From contig JAKVAQ010000007.1 of assembly GCA_022447665.1 (NCBI GenBank), forward strand, positions 1 to 40,718: 40,718 nt of DNA. Direction: 5' to 3'. Numbering within the stretch: the first letter of the stretch is position 1; each line of letters starts with the position of its first letter. The stretch comes from Crocinitomicaceae bacterium. Lineage in GTDB: Bacteria; Bacteroidota; Bacteroidia; Flavobacteriales_D; Crocinitomicaceae. Below, piece after piece: positions 15,692 through 25,997 of this stretch. The translations under genes and the position numbers were made by a program. Under the pieces are notes generated by a model that saw only the letters and a program-made list of their open reading frames with translations, did no database searches and was not told the DNA's origin.

Positions 15692-16037
15692 ATTGTATCG
15701 TACTTATGCGGATGGTAATGGTATCCATCGCCGCTTCATATATCTTATAAATAGTATCGGATGAATAAGAGTACATTTCTAAAGCAGTGCTGTATTCCTC
15801 GCGGGTAATTTCATGCTTATCAAAAATAATTTGAGAAGCCGAATCTAAGGCTTGTTTATAAATATCAGGACGCGAATACATGCGATGATAATGCGACTCT
15901 ATTACGTGCAGATCAACCAATACAGGAATAAAATTTTCGCGTGCTATATCCGGCTCAACATAATCATTTCTGCTCTGATCGCTATCACAAGAGATCAATG
16001 CAAGAAAAGAGATTCCTATTAAGTAAAGTCGCTTCAT
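15690..16037 (-). CDS. DUF4296 lipoprotein
   Basis: A 115-residue lipoprotein. The signal is MKRLYLIGISFLALISC, with the lipobox ALISC placing the lipidated Cys at 17. The mature domain has the DUF4296 pattern: a helix with FIPVLVDLHVIESHYHRMY, then YKQALDSASQIIFDKHEITREEY, ending SSDTIYKIYEAAMDTI. DUF4296 proteins are small envelope lipoproteins common in Bacteroidota, and their function is unknown. It has its own -7 box upstream. Confidence 0.8.
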   Translation of the reverse strand: MKRLYLIGISFLALISCDSDQSRNDYVEPDIARENFIPVLVDLHVIESHYHRMYSRPDIYKQALDSASQIIFDKHEITREEYSTALEMYSYSSDTIYKIYEAAMDTITIRISTIQ

Positions 16038-16089
16038 TGAGAATTGAATTACCAGGTAAACCTATTAAGCTCCCTGAAACCTTCTTTTA

Positions 16090-16097
16090 CAAAGGTA
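16090..16097 (-). promoter_or_regulatory. -7 box of the DUF4296 gene
   Basis: The minus strand reads TACCTTTG, an exact TAnnTTTG match, 52 bp upstream of the ATG. Confidence 0.4.
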
Positions 16098-16147
16098 AAA
16101 GTTTAATTATTTCCTTTTCTTAAACTCATACTTTGTATTTTTAGTGC

Positions 16148-17533
16148 ATGTCTTTCACAACAAGGTTTGGAAATGGAATTAAGAAGGCACTTCCGTCGCC
16201 TTTTACAATCGCTATATTATTGACATTGCTAACCTTTGTTTTAGCGATTGTATGTACACGGCCTGCAGAAACCGGAATATTAGAGTATACGGCCGATATG
16301 GCTTTGGCATGGGAAGCTGGATTATGGAATCCTGGAGGTGGTGGACTCTATTTTGCTTTTCAAATGATGTTGATGTTGGTGTTGGGACATATTTTGGCCC
16401 TTTCACGACCGTTTGAGTGGCTGATCAATCAACTGACAGATGCTTGCACAACAACAGCACGAGCTGCTTTAATTGTTACCTTTTCTACTGTACTAATAAG
16501 TCTTTTTAATTGGGGATTAGGATTGATTTTTGGAGCAATTTTAGCCAGAAAAGTTGGCGAGGTTTTCACACGTTCAAATAAGGCATTAAACTACGGACTT
16601 ATTGGGGCCGCTGCTTACTCAGGGTTAATGGTTTGGCATGGTGGATTGTCGGGATCGGCACCGCTAAAAGCGGCAGAACCGGGAAATGTTCAGAGCATGG
16701 TAGACCCTAATTTAGCAGGTCTAATTCCTGATAGTATTGATCCAGCATTAACGCTTTATTCACCTATGAATATCACGGTGAGTTTATTGCTCATTCTTCT
16801 TTTACCGGCACTTATGTATCTAGTGGGTAAAAAATCCTCTGGAGCTATCCCAGAAGTGGAGCCGTTGAAGGTAGAGAGTGAAGTAGAGGAAGAAGCGGAG
16901 GGTGCCGAGCGATTAGACGCCTCAAAAATCTTTGCGAAAGCTGTTGGAGTGTTGATTCTGTTTTTGGCTCTCTATAAGGCCCTAATCGTGCCTGAGGAGA
17001 TTTCTTTAAAGTTCCTCACACCAAACTTCATTAACTTATCCTTATTGGGATTTTGTTTGGTATTTCATTCGAATATTAAAGCAATGCTTAGGGCAGGTGA
17101 TTCTGCCATTAAGGGAGCCTTTGGTATTCTACTTCAATTCCCATTCTATTTTGCCATTATGGGGATTATGGTGGCTTCTGGTTTAATTGAAATCATATCA
17201 GAATCCATGGCCAATAATTCTACCGAGTTTTCGCTTCCAATTTATACCTTTTTCTCTGCTGGATTGGTGAACATTTTTGTACCGAGTGGAGGTGGGCAGT
17301 GGGCCGTTCAAGGACCAATTATCATTAATGCTTCATTGAGTTTAGGACTTCCTTTACCAAAGGCAATTATGGCCCTTGCATACGGCGATCAACTGACCAA
17401 TATGCTGCAGCCGTTTTGGGCCTTACCTTTATTGGGTATTACTGGATTAAAAGCGAAGCAAATACTGCCTTATACTTTAGTGCTTTTCTTTGCCGGAATG
17501 GTAATCTTCTTGCTAGGATTAGTAATCTTCTAA
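16148..17533 (+). CDS. AtoE-family short-chain fatty acid transporter
   Basis: A 461-residue inner-membrane transporter of the AtoE short-chain fatty-acid (TIGR00366) type. There are about eleven or twelve helices. Recognisable parts are the N-terminal FGNGIKKALPSPFTIAILLT, the first-half motif LIGAAAYSGLMVWHGGLSGS with a conserved Gly-rich turn, and VNIFVPSGGGQWAVQGPIII near the C-terminus, the family's best-conserved segment. A charged cytoplasmic loop (EVEPLKVESEVEEEAEGAER, about 237-256) separates the halves. It would import acetoacetate, butyrate or similar acids. No ato enzymes lie nearby. It converges with the VOC gene, with no gap between the stop codons. Confidence 0.88.
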   Translation: MSFTTRFGNGIKKALPSPFTIAILLTLLTFVLAIVCTRPAETGILEYTADMALAWEAGLWNPGGGGLYFAFQMMLMLVLGHILALSRPFEWLINQLTDACTTTARAALIVTFSTVLISLFNWGLGLIFGAILARKVGEVFTRSNKALNYGLIGAAAYSGLMVWHGGLSGSAPLKAAEPGNVQSMVDPNLAGLIPDSIDPALTLYSPMNITVSLLLILLLPALMYLVGKKSSGAIPEVEPLKVESEVEEEAEGAERLDASKIFAKAVGVLILFLALYKALIVPEEISLKFLTPNFINLSLLGFCLVFHSNIKAMLRAGDSAIKGAFGILLQFPFYFAIMGIMVASGLIEIISESMANNSTEFSLPIYTFFSAGLVNIFVPSGGGQWAVQGPIIINASLSLGLPLPKAIMALAYGDQLTNMLQPFWALPLLGITGLKAKQILPYTLVLFFAGMVIFLLGLVIF

Positions 17534-17956
17534 TTACTTTTCGAAGAGTTGGGATAAATCTTCAAAGGCTTTGAATTCAAGTGCATTTCCTTCTGGGTCC
17601 TGAAAAAACATGGTCGCTTGCTCACCTACTTCACCTTCAAATCTAATGTATGGTTCGATGATGAACTTTGTTCCAGCTTCTTTCAATCGTTTAGCTAGGG
17701 CTCTCCAGTCTTCTATTTTAAGCACCACACCAAAATGTGGAACAGGAACACCGTGGCCGTCAACTTCGTTTTTAATAATTGGTTGAGGTTCGTAGGATTC
17801 TTTCTGATGTATAACCAATTGATGGCCGTAAAAATTGAAGTCCACCCAATGGTCGGAGCTACGTCCTTCTTCACATTTTAATACTTCTCTATAAAAGGTT
17901 CTGCATGGCTCTAGGTTCTTAACCGGGATAGCTAAATGAAAAGGTCTTAATTCCAT
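17534..17956 (-). CDS. VOC-family (glyoxalase/dioxygenase-fold) protein
   Basis: About 140 residues from the ATG at 17956; an upstream Met adds 7 unlikely residues (SSFFLL). Two beta-alpha-beta-beta-beta modules are visible: [20 protein letters not shown], with the first metal-ligand-like His, and later [20 protein letters not shown], ending [16 protein letters not shown] with the typical Glu ligand. This is the vicinal oxygen chelate fold. The usual members are glyoxalase I, extradiol dioxygenases and resistance proteins, and the sequence does not say which. The start lies directly next to the terminator of the upstream peptidase gene. Confidence 0.75.
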   Translation of the reverse strand: MELRPFHLAIPVKNLEPCRTFYREVLKCEEGRSSDHWVDFNFYGHQLVIHQKESYEPQPIIKNEVDGHGVPVPHFGVVLKIEDWRALAKRLKEAGTKFIIEPYIRFEGEVGEQATMFFQDPEGNALEFKAFEDLSQLFEK

Positions 17957-17960
17957 AAGC

Positions 17961-17990
17961 AAAAAAAAGCTGCTCAATGTTGAGCAGCTT
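17961..17990 (-). terminator. Intrinsic terminator of the C1 peptidase gene
   Basis: On the minus strand a perfect 10-bp stem (AGCTGCTCAA with TTGAGCAGCT) is followed by a T run of eight. It starts 6 bp after the peptidase stop codon and separates it from the VOC gene. Confidence 0.88.
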
Positions 17991-17995
17991 CAAAT

Positions 17996-19222
17996 TTATT
18001 TAATGTTTAGTTTCTTTTTGAGGTCTTTCGATAAGGCATCTTTATGTAAGTAGATGTTCATTGTTTTATACTTAAAGAAAGCTTCTGAAGCGAAGAAGTA
18101 ACCATCACAAGTATTGTACTTCGTTCCCCAAGAGTTCTTAATTAATAAGTACTCAGTACCTTCTTGATCCTTGTAAAGACCTACAGCGTGCATTCCATGA
18201 TCATCTGTCGTCATTTTAGCATCGTATGCCATTTGTCTTTTCTCTTGAGTAATCACTTCTTCTTTTACAGGCTCCATAAAGCAAGAAGCTTTTTTATCAG
18301 AACCAGCGTCAGAGAAGTTTCTATTGTTATTTCCTTGAACGAAAATAGTTGACTTATCCTCAGGAACAATCGCTAAACCTGCACGGAAGTTAAAGTAATC
18401 TTCAGATACGTCAGATCCCCAAGCAAAAGAGTAACCATTCATAATAGCATCTTTAGCTGCTGCCCAAAATTCATCTAAAGGAAGGTTGTAAGAAGTACCC
18501 CAAGCCCAGTTATCAGGAACAGCAATCATACACTCTTCATAAAAAGGGTGGTTGGTGAAAGAAGTTAAAGAAACATAGTCGTCCATGTTCATTCCTAACT
18601 CATCTCTATATGTGATTGGGTTGTACTCTTTTCCATCTTCAGTGAATTTGAAATCTTCAAGATTTTCTGGAATCGTACCTAAATAGGCATTCAAAATACC
18701 ACGAATAGCACCTAACCAAGAATTACTTAATCCTTCGTTATCACCTAAATCATTCTTTGTTTTAAGCACACCTTCCATAGCACCTTTAAGTACTTCAGAA
18801 AGCTCAGCGTGGTTGTGACGAGATGAACCATTAACTAATCCTGTAAAAGCAGTTGTAGGAACAATTCCGTAACGCTCAATTACCCACATAATATCATGAA
18901 AAGCTCCCCCTTCATCGAAGTTGGCTTTGCCATCCATTCTAATGTACTTTTCAGCTTTTCCTAAATAAGCAAAGTAGGCGATCCACATTTCAGAAAGGAC
19001 TTTTTCGCCTTTCCCCATTCGCATTAATTCTGTTTCAAAAAATGATAGGGTAGAGAAACTCCAACAAGTTCCTGTCCATCCTTGAGATTCTACTGGAGTA
19101 GCTTCAAGTTGTTTTATTTTTTCGAATTTGTATTTACTGCCTTCGGCATTTGTAGTTAGGTCTTGTGCATTTGCCTGTAATCCAACGAATAACAAGCTAA
19201 GTCCTAAGATTAATTTTTTCAT
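17996..19222 (-). CDS. Secreted C1-family (bleomycin-hydrolase-like) cysteine peptidase
   Basis: A 408-residue papain-fold peptidase with a signal peptide (MKKLILGLSLLFVGLQANAQ), so it acts in the periplasm or outside. The catalytic triad is visible: Cys 53 in WTGTCWSFSTLSFFETEL, His 345 in DDHGMHAVGLY, and Asn 363 in IKNSWGTKYN, with the oxyanion Gln at 47 (VESQGW). The spacing and the 300-residue insert between Cys and His match the C1B group (PepC and bleomycin hydrolase) rather than classical papains. Those are normally cytoplasmic hexamers, so an exported form is notable, though exported members are common in Bacteroidota. It is transcribed alone, with its own terminator. Confidence 0.88.
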   Translation of the reverse strand: MKKLILGLSLLFVGLQANAQDLTTNAEGSKYKFEKIKQLEATPVESQGWTGTCWSFSTLSFFETELMRMGKGEKVLSEMWIAYFAYLGKAEKYIRMDGKANFDEGGAFHDIMWVIERYGIVPTTAFTGLVNGSSRHNHAELSEVLKGAMEGVLKTKNDLGDNEGLSNSWLGAIRGILNAYLGTIPENLEDFKFTEDGKEYNPITYRDELGMNMDDYVSLTSFTNHPFYEECMIAVPDNWAWGTSYNLPLDEFWAAAKDAIMNGYSFAWGSDVSEDYFNFRAGLAIVPEDKSTIFVQGNNNRNFSDAGSDKKASCFMEPVKEEVITQEKRQMAYDAKMTTDDHGMHAVGLYKDQEGTEYLLIKNSWGTKYNTCDGYFFASEAFFKYKTMNIYLHKDALSKDLKKKLNIK

Positions 19223-20138
19223 TCTTTAAGGTGTTTTTAACGTGAGCTAAAGTTAATTATTAAGCTAAAGTAAACAAGGGATTAATTATACTTCGTTGCT
19301 CTATTACCTTAAGGAAGTAAGAATAAGATGATAAGTGGTTAGATGTCTTTGCTCGAAAAGAGAATAAAGAAATCTTGTTCTATAGCTTGGTATTTAAAAC
19401 TGGGGTGATCATGAACCGTAAAATGTTCTTGGTGATTTGAAAAGAGATACAAGCAAGGAACTTATCAAATCAATAAAAAGAAAATCTTAAAGAGAGCAGG
19501 GGCGGGCACTTTTTGGAGGTCATTAAAGAAGCAGCCTCGAAATCATCAAATGTGAATAGTTCTCAATTTAGGAGATATGGTAACAGCGAAGATATATTCA
19601 GAGCAATCATGTTGCAGAAGGCGTAGTCCAGCTAACTGGAGAGTACTTGCGTAGCAACGCTAAGGAATATACTAATAAAATTGGCTTGTTGGCGAATGTC
19701 GTAGTTGTTGGATTGGATTGTGACCTGATATAATCGCGCGACATTGAGTTGAGGCGGGTTCTTTCATACCCTTTAAGTCCACAGTTAAATTAACAGTTAC
19801 AGAAGAATTTAGGTCTAGATGTATCTCTAGAAATGTGCAAGTTTCTCTATACCCATATGCATTTCCAATACGTTTAGTTGTTTTAGCTCAAAAGATGTTT
19901 CAGATAACCTAAAATTTCTGCACGCCATTTCTTGAGATCTCCCAGATATAAAGTGATTTGATCAACTAAGCTTTATTTATGCTTAAATTTTAAGGTTTAG
20001 ATACGCCCTTTTAGAAACCCAAAAGAATTTGGAAATAAATGCACTTGAATACACAGGACGGTCTCAATTTTTGATTTAAGTTTTAATCGGGGACTAGGCA
20101 TTTAAGCGTCTCGTGGATACAAGCAAAATAAGTGAATT
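19223..20138. other. Gene-poor intergenic stretch
   Basis: Over 900 bp without an intact gene. Short open frames occur but are broken by many stops: one near 19550-19625 (GNSEDIFRAIMLQKA), and one that follows in another frame (EGVVQLTGEYLRSNAKEYTN). These could be remnants of a decayed gene, but I recognise no family. The end next to the peptidase probably carries its promoter: on the minus strand TTG and TAACTTTA lie 19 bp apart just upstream of 19222. No tRNA, CRISPR or clear ncRNA structure is seen. Confidence 0.4.
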
Positions 20139-20171
20139 CTTATTTAGAATGATTATAAATAAGTATCTTTG
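20139..20171 (+). promoter_or_regulatory. Palindromic operator and -7 box of the SpoIIE gene
   Basis: Positions 20139-20163 form a 25-bp palindrome: 11 of 12 pairs match around a central G, with half-site CTTATTTAGAAT. It abuts an exact -7 box TATCTTTG at 20164-20171, so a bound protein would block the promoter. The AT-rich half-site resembles Fur/PerR-type operators as I remember them from Bacteroidota, but the regulator identity is inference. The ATG at 20189 is 17 bp downstream. Confidence 0.6.
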
Positions 20172-20188
20172 TTGCACAAATTTAAGTC

Positions 20189-21283
20189 ATGTATATTCGG
20201 CTAACAAGCGAGGGAGTTGTTAAGGAAGTCAGTTCGAACTTGTTAGAGGTTCTGAGAAAAACGCAACTTCAAGTTATTGGTCGAAGTTTTGTCATTTTAT
20301 TCAAAAATAAGAGAGACATCTTGCCTTTAGGAGCCCGTTTTCTGAAAATAAATACTGTGCAAGGCGATTCAGAAAAAGTTCACAAATATTTCATAGGAGG
20401 TTCTTATGTATGGATTAAATGGAATTTCACAGTTTCAGATAATCAAGATATCATATTAATAGGAAAGGATGTTAGCTGTAAGTTAAAATTCAAGCCTATA
20501 ATAGAGAGGCAAAATAAAATCCTCAGGCAGCAGAACAAGAACATGATAGCCAGTCTAAGTTATGCAAAATACATTCAAAATGCTCTTCTCCCTAGTCCTC
20601 AAATTCTAAATTCATTTAGAGGTAGTTTCATCATATACCACCCTAAAGATATTGTAAGTGGTGATTTCTATTGGTTTTATGAAAGCAACAATGTAATTGT
20701 GGTCATATCAATAGATTGCACCGGACACGGTGTTCCAGGAGCTTTGATGACGGTTTTGGTGAATTCTCTGCTAAATGAAATAATAAAAATTAAACAAATA
20801 CAATATCCCCACGAAATTTTGGAACTATTAGACAAAAATCTGCAGCAGTCTCTTCACACATCAACCCATAAGTTAAATGATGGTTTAGATACTAGCATTT
20901 GTGCGATTGATTTGAAAACGGGGACCCTAAAATTTTCAGGCGCACAGCAAAATCTGATCGTTGTCAGCAAAGAAGAGGTGCGTAAAATAAAAGGAGGTAA
21001 ATTCCCTATAGGGTACTTTCCACATAAACAAAAATTGATGGAAACTTTAGAAATTAAATTAGAAGAAGGGGATAAATTCTACCTCCATTCAGATGGTTTT
21101 ATTGACCAATTTGGTGGAGAGAAATCCAAGAAATTTGGGACGAAAAAATTTTTAAGCGTTTTAGCTTCAATACGAAACATGAACATGGATGAGCAAAAGC
21201 AAGTTCTCGAGGATACCATAAAAACATGGAGAGGACAAGAGGAACAAATAGATGATATCTTAATCTTGGGTTTTGAGTATTGA
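20189..21283 (+). CDS. PAS-like domain with SpoIIE/PP2C-type serine phosphatase
   Basis: A 364-residue cytoplasmic protein. Residues about 1-90 look like a PAS-type sensor (EGVVKEVSSNLLEVLRKTQL, then VWIKWNFTVSD). About 98-125 are a charged helical linker (ERQNKILRQQNKNMIASLS). The rest is the SpoIIE phosphatase: PKDIVSGDFYWFYE, IDCTGHGVPGALMT with metal-binding Asp and Gly, GLDTSICAIDLKTG, FYLHSDGFIDQFGGE and the closing QIDDILILGFEY. The Asp residues expected to bind Mn/Mg are present. It probably dephosphorylates an anti-sigma-antagonist or similar partner in a stress or signalling pathway, but no partner genes are nearby. It is preceded by a palindromic operator, and is the only intact gene in a decaying 6.6-kb region. 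Confidence 0.85.
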   Translation: MYIRLTSEGVVKEVSSNLLEVLRKTQLQVIGRSFVILFKNKRDILPLGARFLKINTVQGDSEKVHKYFIGGSYVWIKWNFTVSDNQDIILIGKDVSCKLKFKPIIERQNKILRQQNKNMIASLSYAKYIQNALLPSPQILNSFRGSFIIYHPKDIVSGDFYWFYESNNVIVVISIDCTGHGVPGALMTVLVNSLLNEIIKIKQIQYPHEILELLDKNLQQSLHTSTHKLNDGLDTSICAIDLKTGTLKFSGAQQNLIVVSKEEVRKIKGGKFPIGYFPHKQKLMETLEIKLEEGDKFYLHSDGFIDQFGGEKSKKFGTKKFLSVLASIRNMNMDEQKQVLEDTIKTWRGQEEQIDDILILGFEY

Positions 21284-21949
21284 TAGCATGTTGTCTTAAT
21301 AGAGTCCATCAAATAAAATTTTAGAGCGTGCGATAAAAAATATTTTATGGAAGGTTTACAAATAATCCCTTAACAATTAACTGGTCTGGAGTCATAATAA
21401 CAACACCATTGAGATGTTCTGTTATCAGTTTGTCTATGATCAAGTTAGGTGGCCATAACCATCTTTTGCATAAAGGATTGGTTTTAAGTCTGTAAGGGTG
21501 TATGTATAGGATAGCAAAAGATTTGCAGATAGGGCAGGACTATTATGGAATAATGTACCGGGTGTATAAAGAATGCATGTATTGTGATCGGACAAATACA
21601 TTGAGGACTCATGTTCAGCATAGCTTTTCTGGATATGTTGATTGGATAATATTTCGATACAATCTATGAATGGTCAATATCAATCAACATTTTTCGTGCG
21701 AGTTCATTACTGCTGTTTCTGGTGGAGCCTCTTCTAAGGCTGAGGTTATCCTTATTTCAGATGATTCTCCAGAGGTTGGATTAATCAGTTAGTATTACTA
21801 TCTAGAACGGTATTATATTCGACCATGACTGCAGCCAATGAAAATGAAACAGATGAAAAATTAGATCTGTAGGCTCGAAGAAACATTCATAATATCCTCT
21901 CAAAAAACGGTAAGCCTTCTTACTCTAATGATACTCACCAATCATGAGG
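21284..21949. other. Gene-poor stretch between the SpoIIE gene and the BNR pseudogene
   Basis: 666 bp without a convincing gene. A 55-codon open frame from an ATG at 21502 and a second piece near 21690-21800 (EFITAVSGGASSKAEVILIS) show no recognised family. I looked for a T9SS sorting domain that could be the lost 3' end of the adjacent pseudogene and did not find one. No terminator was identified after the SpoIIE gene. Confidence 0.4.
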
Positions 21950-24900
21950 TCAAAAGGTAATAACGATCCTACAGTTCTCTGCCACTATTTTACTAATCAA
22001 ATCAATTGAGTTGGAGTTTGACTTGCTGTTTGCACAATGATCAACAACGAACGAGTTTAATGTATGAGAGTTATATGCTCTAATACCAGTTTTAAGTCCC
22101 CAGAAGGTTCCCTCATCCCAGTTTAGATCTAATGGACCTCCTGAACAGTCACCACTTGGTCCGGCTAAACATCTTCCTATTACTCTGTATTTGGCATCTA
22201 AAGAGTAGATTCTAACTCCATTAATTTCTGGGGTAGTTCTTGTATCATGGAAATCACAACCTAAAAACGAAACGCCGTAAACTTTATAAAGAGTTACATG
22301 CGCACCAAGTGGAGTATCATCTCTAAAATTGTCATTCCACTTAAACTCACAATTTATAAATTGTGACCTATCACTCTTTAGTATCGAGGGATCCGAAGTA
22401 TAATAGTTTTGATATGTGCCGAAAGAAGCCGCTCTTTTACAATTAATAAATGAAGTATTACTGCAGTTGATGATACCTCCATTTTTATCCCATGCGCCAC
22501 TTTCACCGTTCATTATTCCATTTTCTGCATGTTCAATTATAGCTCCATTTTTAAGGTATAACCTGCCATGGGTTGAACTCAATTGTTCAGCATCTCAATC
22601 TCCCCAAACTTCAATTCCTCCCCAGAATCCGGCACAATCATTTGTGATTGTCGCACCATCAATCGTAAGTCTAGCACCTTGCTCAACGTAGATTTTTTTA
22701 TCTGTAAGCATATTGATGGTGGTAGTCTCGGATGCACCGCTCGGGGTTTCAATACGTAAATGTTGTCCAGGTAAAATTCGAATACTTTGTCTTATGTCTT
22801 GACTTGTTGTCCAAGTTTCGTCAGAAGTTATTACTATTTCGTCATCAGTACCTGGTTCTCCAGCTAGATTGAAAGGGATTTTTACCTTCCATACTGACCT
22901 ACCAAAGGTAGAAGCATATAGTTCCTTTGTGCAATAATCGAATTCAAGGTCAGTAATAAGACACAATGGCAGTCCGTTGTTGAAACACTCCCATTGAGCC
23001 ATGTCATTGGTTCTGTAATAAACTCCTGCATCAGTTCCTGCAAACAGTAAATCTTTATAGCCGTCTACATAAAGAATAGTATTTACCGGTAGGTTAGGTA
23101 ATCCATCAGAATAGTCATACCAAATACCTGATCCTGGTGAGTCTGTTTTCAAGACTCTCCATTTCTCTTCAATATATTCATTATCGTATCGTGAGACTCC
23201 ATCAAAAGATATCCATACTAAAGTTTCATCAGTAGACGATATAGCAATATCGCTTATTTTATTATGTAGGGGGCCAGTCATGGGATAATTAGGAGATGAT
23301 CCCGATTCATTATCATAATCGACTGAAGATGTACCAATCACTGGTGAAAATGTATTTCCAGCATCACCTGAAACCCATAAATTCCAGCCATATTCAGCAT
23401 TTAGAGAGACATAAACTTTGTCTGTGTTACTTTCAGCTACTGCAATTGATGTTACATTACTCGTACCTAAATCTTCTGCGCTAGCGCCCGCTGGAAAGTT
23501 GAAAATAGTTGGTCCATCAGCAATATTATCAGCGTCATAACTTACAATTTTTGCGAATTGAGTAGGAGATGAACAACTCATACTGTTATGTTTACTTATC
23601 CCATTATAAAACATGTTTGGAGAGCCCATGCTACCTTCAAATGGCATACCTAAATATGTGTCTCCACAATTTAAATCATCCGCGTTATCAATACCTGACC
23701 ATGCTGCGCTATATTCGAATTCGTTTACCTGTGGATCCGCGTATATAAACTTGGAAGGATCTTCGCTGTTGACATATGAGATCGTACCATCACCTGAACC
23801 AAGATTTGACCATAAATCATTTTCAAATTTAAAACTTGAATTATCCATGAATCCTCCTAGCAGAAGGTCCCCCCCTCTCCAATATCAATTGAGAATACTT
23901 GTGAGTTTCCTAAATCACCATTAATCTCTACAAAGGAATCACCCGAATTCTCACTTAAAGAAACTCCTCCATCATGTCCAACTACAATTATATCTTCCGA
24001 TGAATTAAGTGGATTTCTCATAACGAACATATCTCTAACATCGATATGACAGCCTGATGAAGGTTCGCAAATAGTATTCTGATCAAATGGATATTTTTCA
24101 TAAACGGAAAACCCTTCATTATAAAACTTGGTTGGTTCGGCGTAGGATCCAGAGCATTCCATTTTTGTAAATCCATTGACTAGATTATTGCCCGTAGCAA
24201 AACCGAAGTTGGTAAAATTAATTCCATCTGTAGTAGCAAAAACTGTTCTCGAATCACTATGGCCACTTTCAACATTAATCCAGAGTCCATTTCCGATCTC
24301 TTTGTTTCTTTCAAACTTCGCAACACCTTTGTAAGCAGACCGAATAACCACATTTCTAATCCAAAAATTATCCGTATAAACGAAGTCACTGACTGTTTCT
24401 AATCTTAACACTAGGGACCTATAATCAAATTCTTCCAATGTTGCTGTGCTCGTTATTCCATCTAAAAGTATATCAGAAGTACTAGAAGAATTGTCATATT
24501 CGTATAGAATGGTTTCATCAAATGTAGATGGATCAATCCTATATTTATATGAGACTTTTAATTTAGTTTTGGTAGGTAAATAGGCGTCAACATTAACAAT
24601 GCAACCAGTACTAAAATTAAATTCTTCATTTTCCAATCTCCCGACTTGATACAACGTTGAAGGAGCTGAGGGTTGACATTCTAACGTCTCAGTTCCAGAA
24701 GAAGTACCTAAATAATAGACGCTTGAAGGATGACCATCTGGTAAGGTCGTTATGTCATGTGTAGACCATTCCTGAGTCCAAAGGTGAATGTAATCATCAT
24801 ATATATCAAAAGATTTAATCATGCCATCGATCTCAAGATAATCCCATGTGACCCCTTCGTTGTCAGTATAATAAACTCTTGTTCGGTCTAAAGTTTCATC

Positions 24901-25826
24901 ATCGACTGATAAGAATATTCTTCCTGAAGCAATGCACTCAATGTCTTTAAAGTCTCCAGAAGGAGCGGAAGTCATTGTGATTTCAACCCAATCAACACCG
25001 CTATTCGTTGATTTAAATAATTTCTCATCAGTTATGAAATAAGCAATATTTTCGTTACTCGGATTAAAGATTATTTTATTAGTGCTTAAATAAGGATTAG
25101 TTACTGCCAGCGAAGTAGAAACGTTCCAAGTGGATCCCATGTCAATGCTATAGAGTATGCCGTTTCCAATACCGTAAAAAGTTTTGAAGCTAATACCTGT
25201 CGAGGCCAATAAATAACTTGGATCTGAGCTTTTACCAACGATGTTTCCAATTCCGAGAGCTGCGAAATCTAGGTTATCCGTGGTATTTATCCAATTGACT
25301 CCTTTATTGGTAGTTTTCCAAATACCAGCGGTATTACTACCTATTACAATATTATTGATATTAGAAGGATCTACGTAGACTGCGCTAACATGACCCATTT
25401 GGGCACCGACATCATTTCCAGTGGGCCCCAAAAGTTCCCATGGTTCACCGATATCATTTGAAAAGCAAAGGTTATTATCTAAGTAATACTTATACGCTTT
25501 TCCATATCCATTCGGGTCATAATAACTTGCTGAATCAGTTATCATCCTTCCAGATACCCACCATTGCCTGCGGTAAAATGTTTTAACATCTTTTCCAAGA
25601 TCACAGGGTCATTGAAATCAATCAGTGATCTCATTTCGGTCAGGTATTCATTGATGAATTCAACTGTATGTCCCTCGGATGTCATCAAAAAATGATAGTT
25701 CTCCATCATTTCATTGAAGAGTTCTTTATTGTACAGACCGGACCCGGGAGGTGGTGCACTTACTTGTGCAAAAGTAAAGTCAATAAACAAAATGGAAAGG
25801 CATAATAATGCCAATGAATTTTTCAT
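21950..25826 (-). pseudogene. Multiply broken secreted BNR/sialidase-like repeat protein
   Basis: Four minus-strand pieces read as one large secreted protein. The N-terminal piece (ATG at 25826) has a signal peptide (LALLCLSILFIDFTFAQ). The second (to 23857) has BNR or VPS10-type propeller repeats (HVSAVYVDPSNINNIVIGS, TAGIWKTTNKGVNW). The third holds more repeats (PVNTILYVDGYKDLLFAGTD) and a hinge into a parallel beta-helix, and the last continues the helix. Three lesions are visible. A frameshift lies between about 25544 and 25613, since the alternative frame there reads RRQWWVSGRM, a natural lead-in to MITDSASYY. A second frameshift is at a seven-G tract (23869-23875), where one extra G restores GEGGDLLLGGFMDNSS. 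The third is an in-frame TGA at 22595-22597. The 3' end lacks the expected sorting domain. Real decay is likely, though homopolymer sequencing error could explain one lesion. Confidence 0.75.
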
Positions 25827-25997
25827 AGGTAATAAATTTTGGGTGCTCAAAACTATTAAAGAATATTTTGATTGTTAAATAAATTTAGATTTCCTTAAAA
25901 ATTTAACACCTACTTAACTTAGAATTAAGTTTTTAATCAAAAAAAGGAGGTTGTCTTTAAATAGAGACAGAGATATAGTGAATGAAATCGATTTAGG

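Noticed and set aside
21502-21669. A 55-codon open frame downstream of the SpoIIE gene
   Set aside because: No recognised family, no start context or coupling, and it falls in a stretch full of stops, so it is likely chance.
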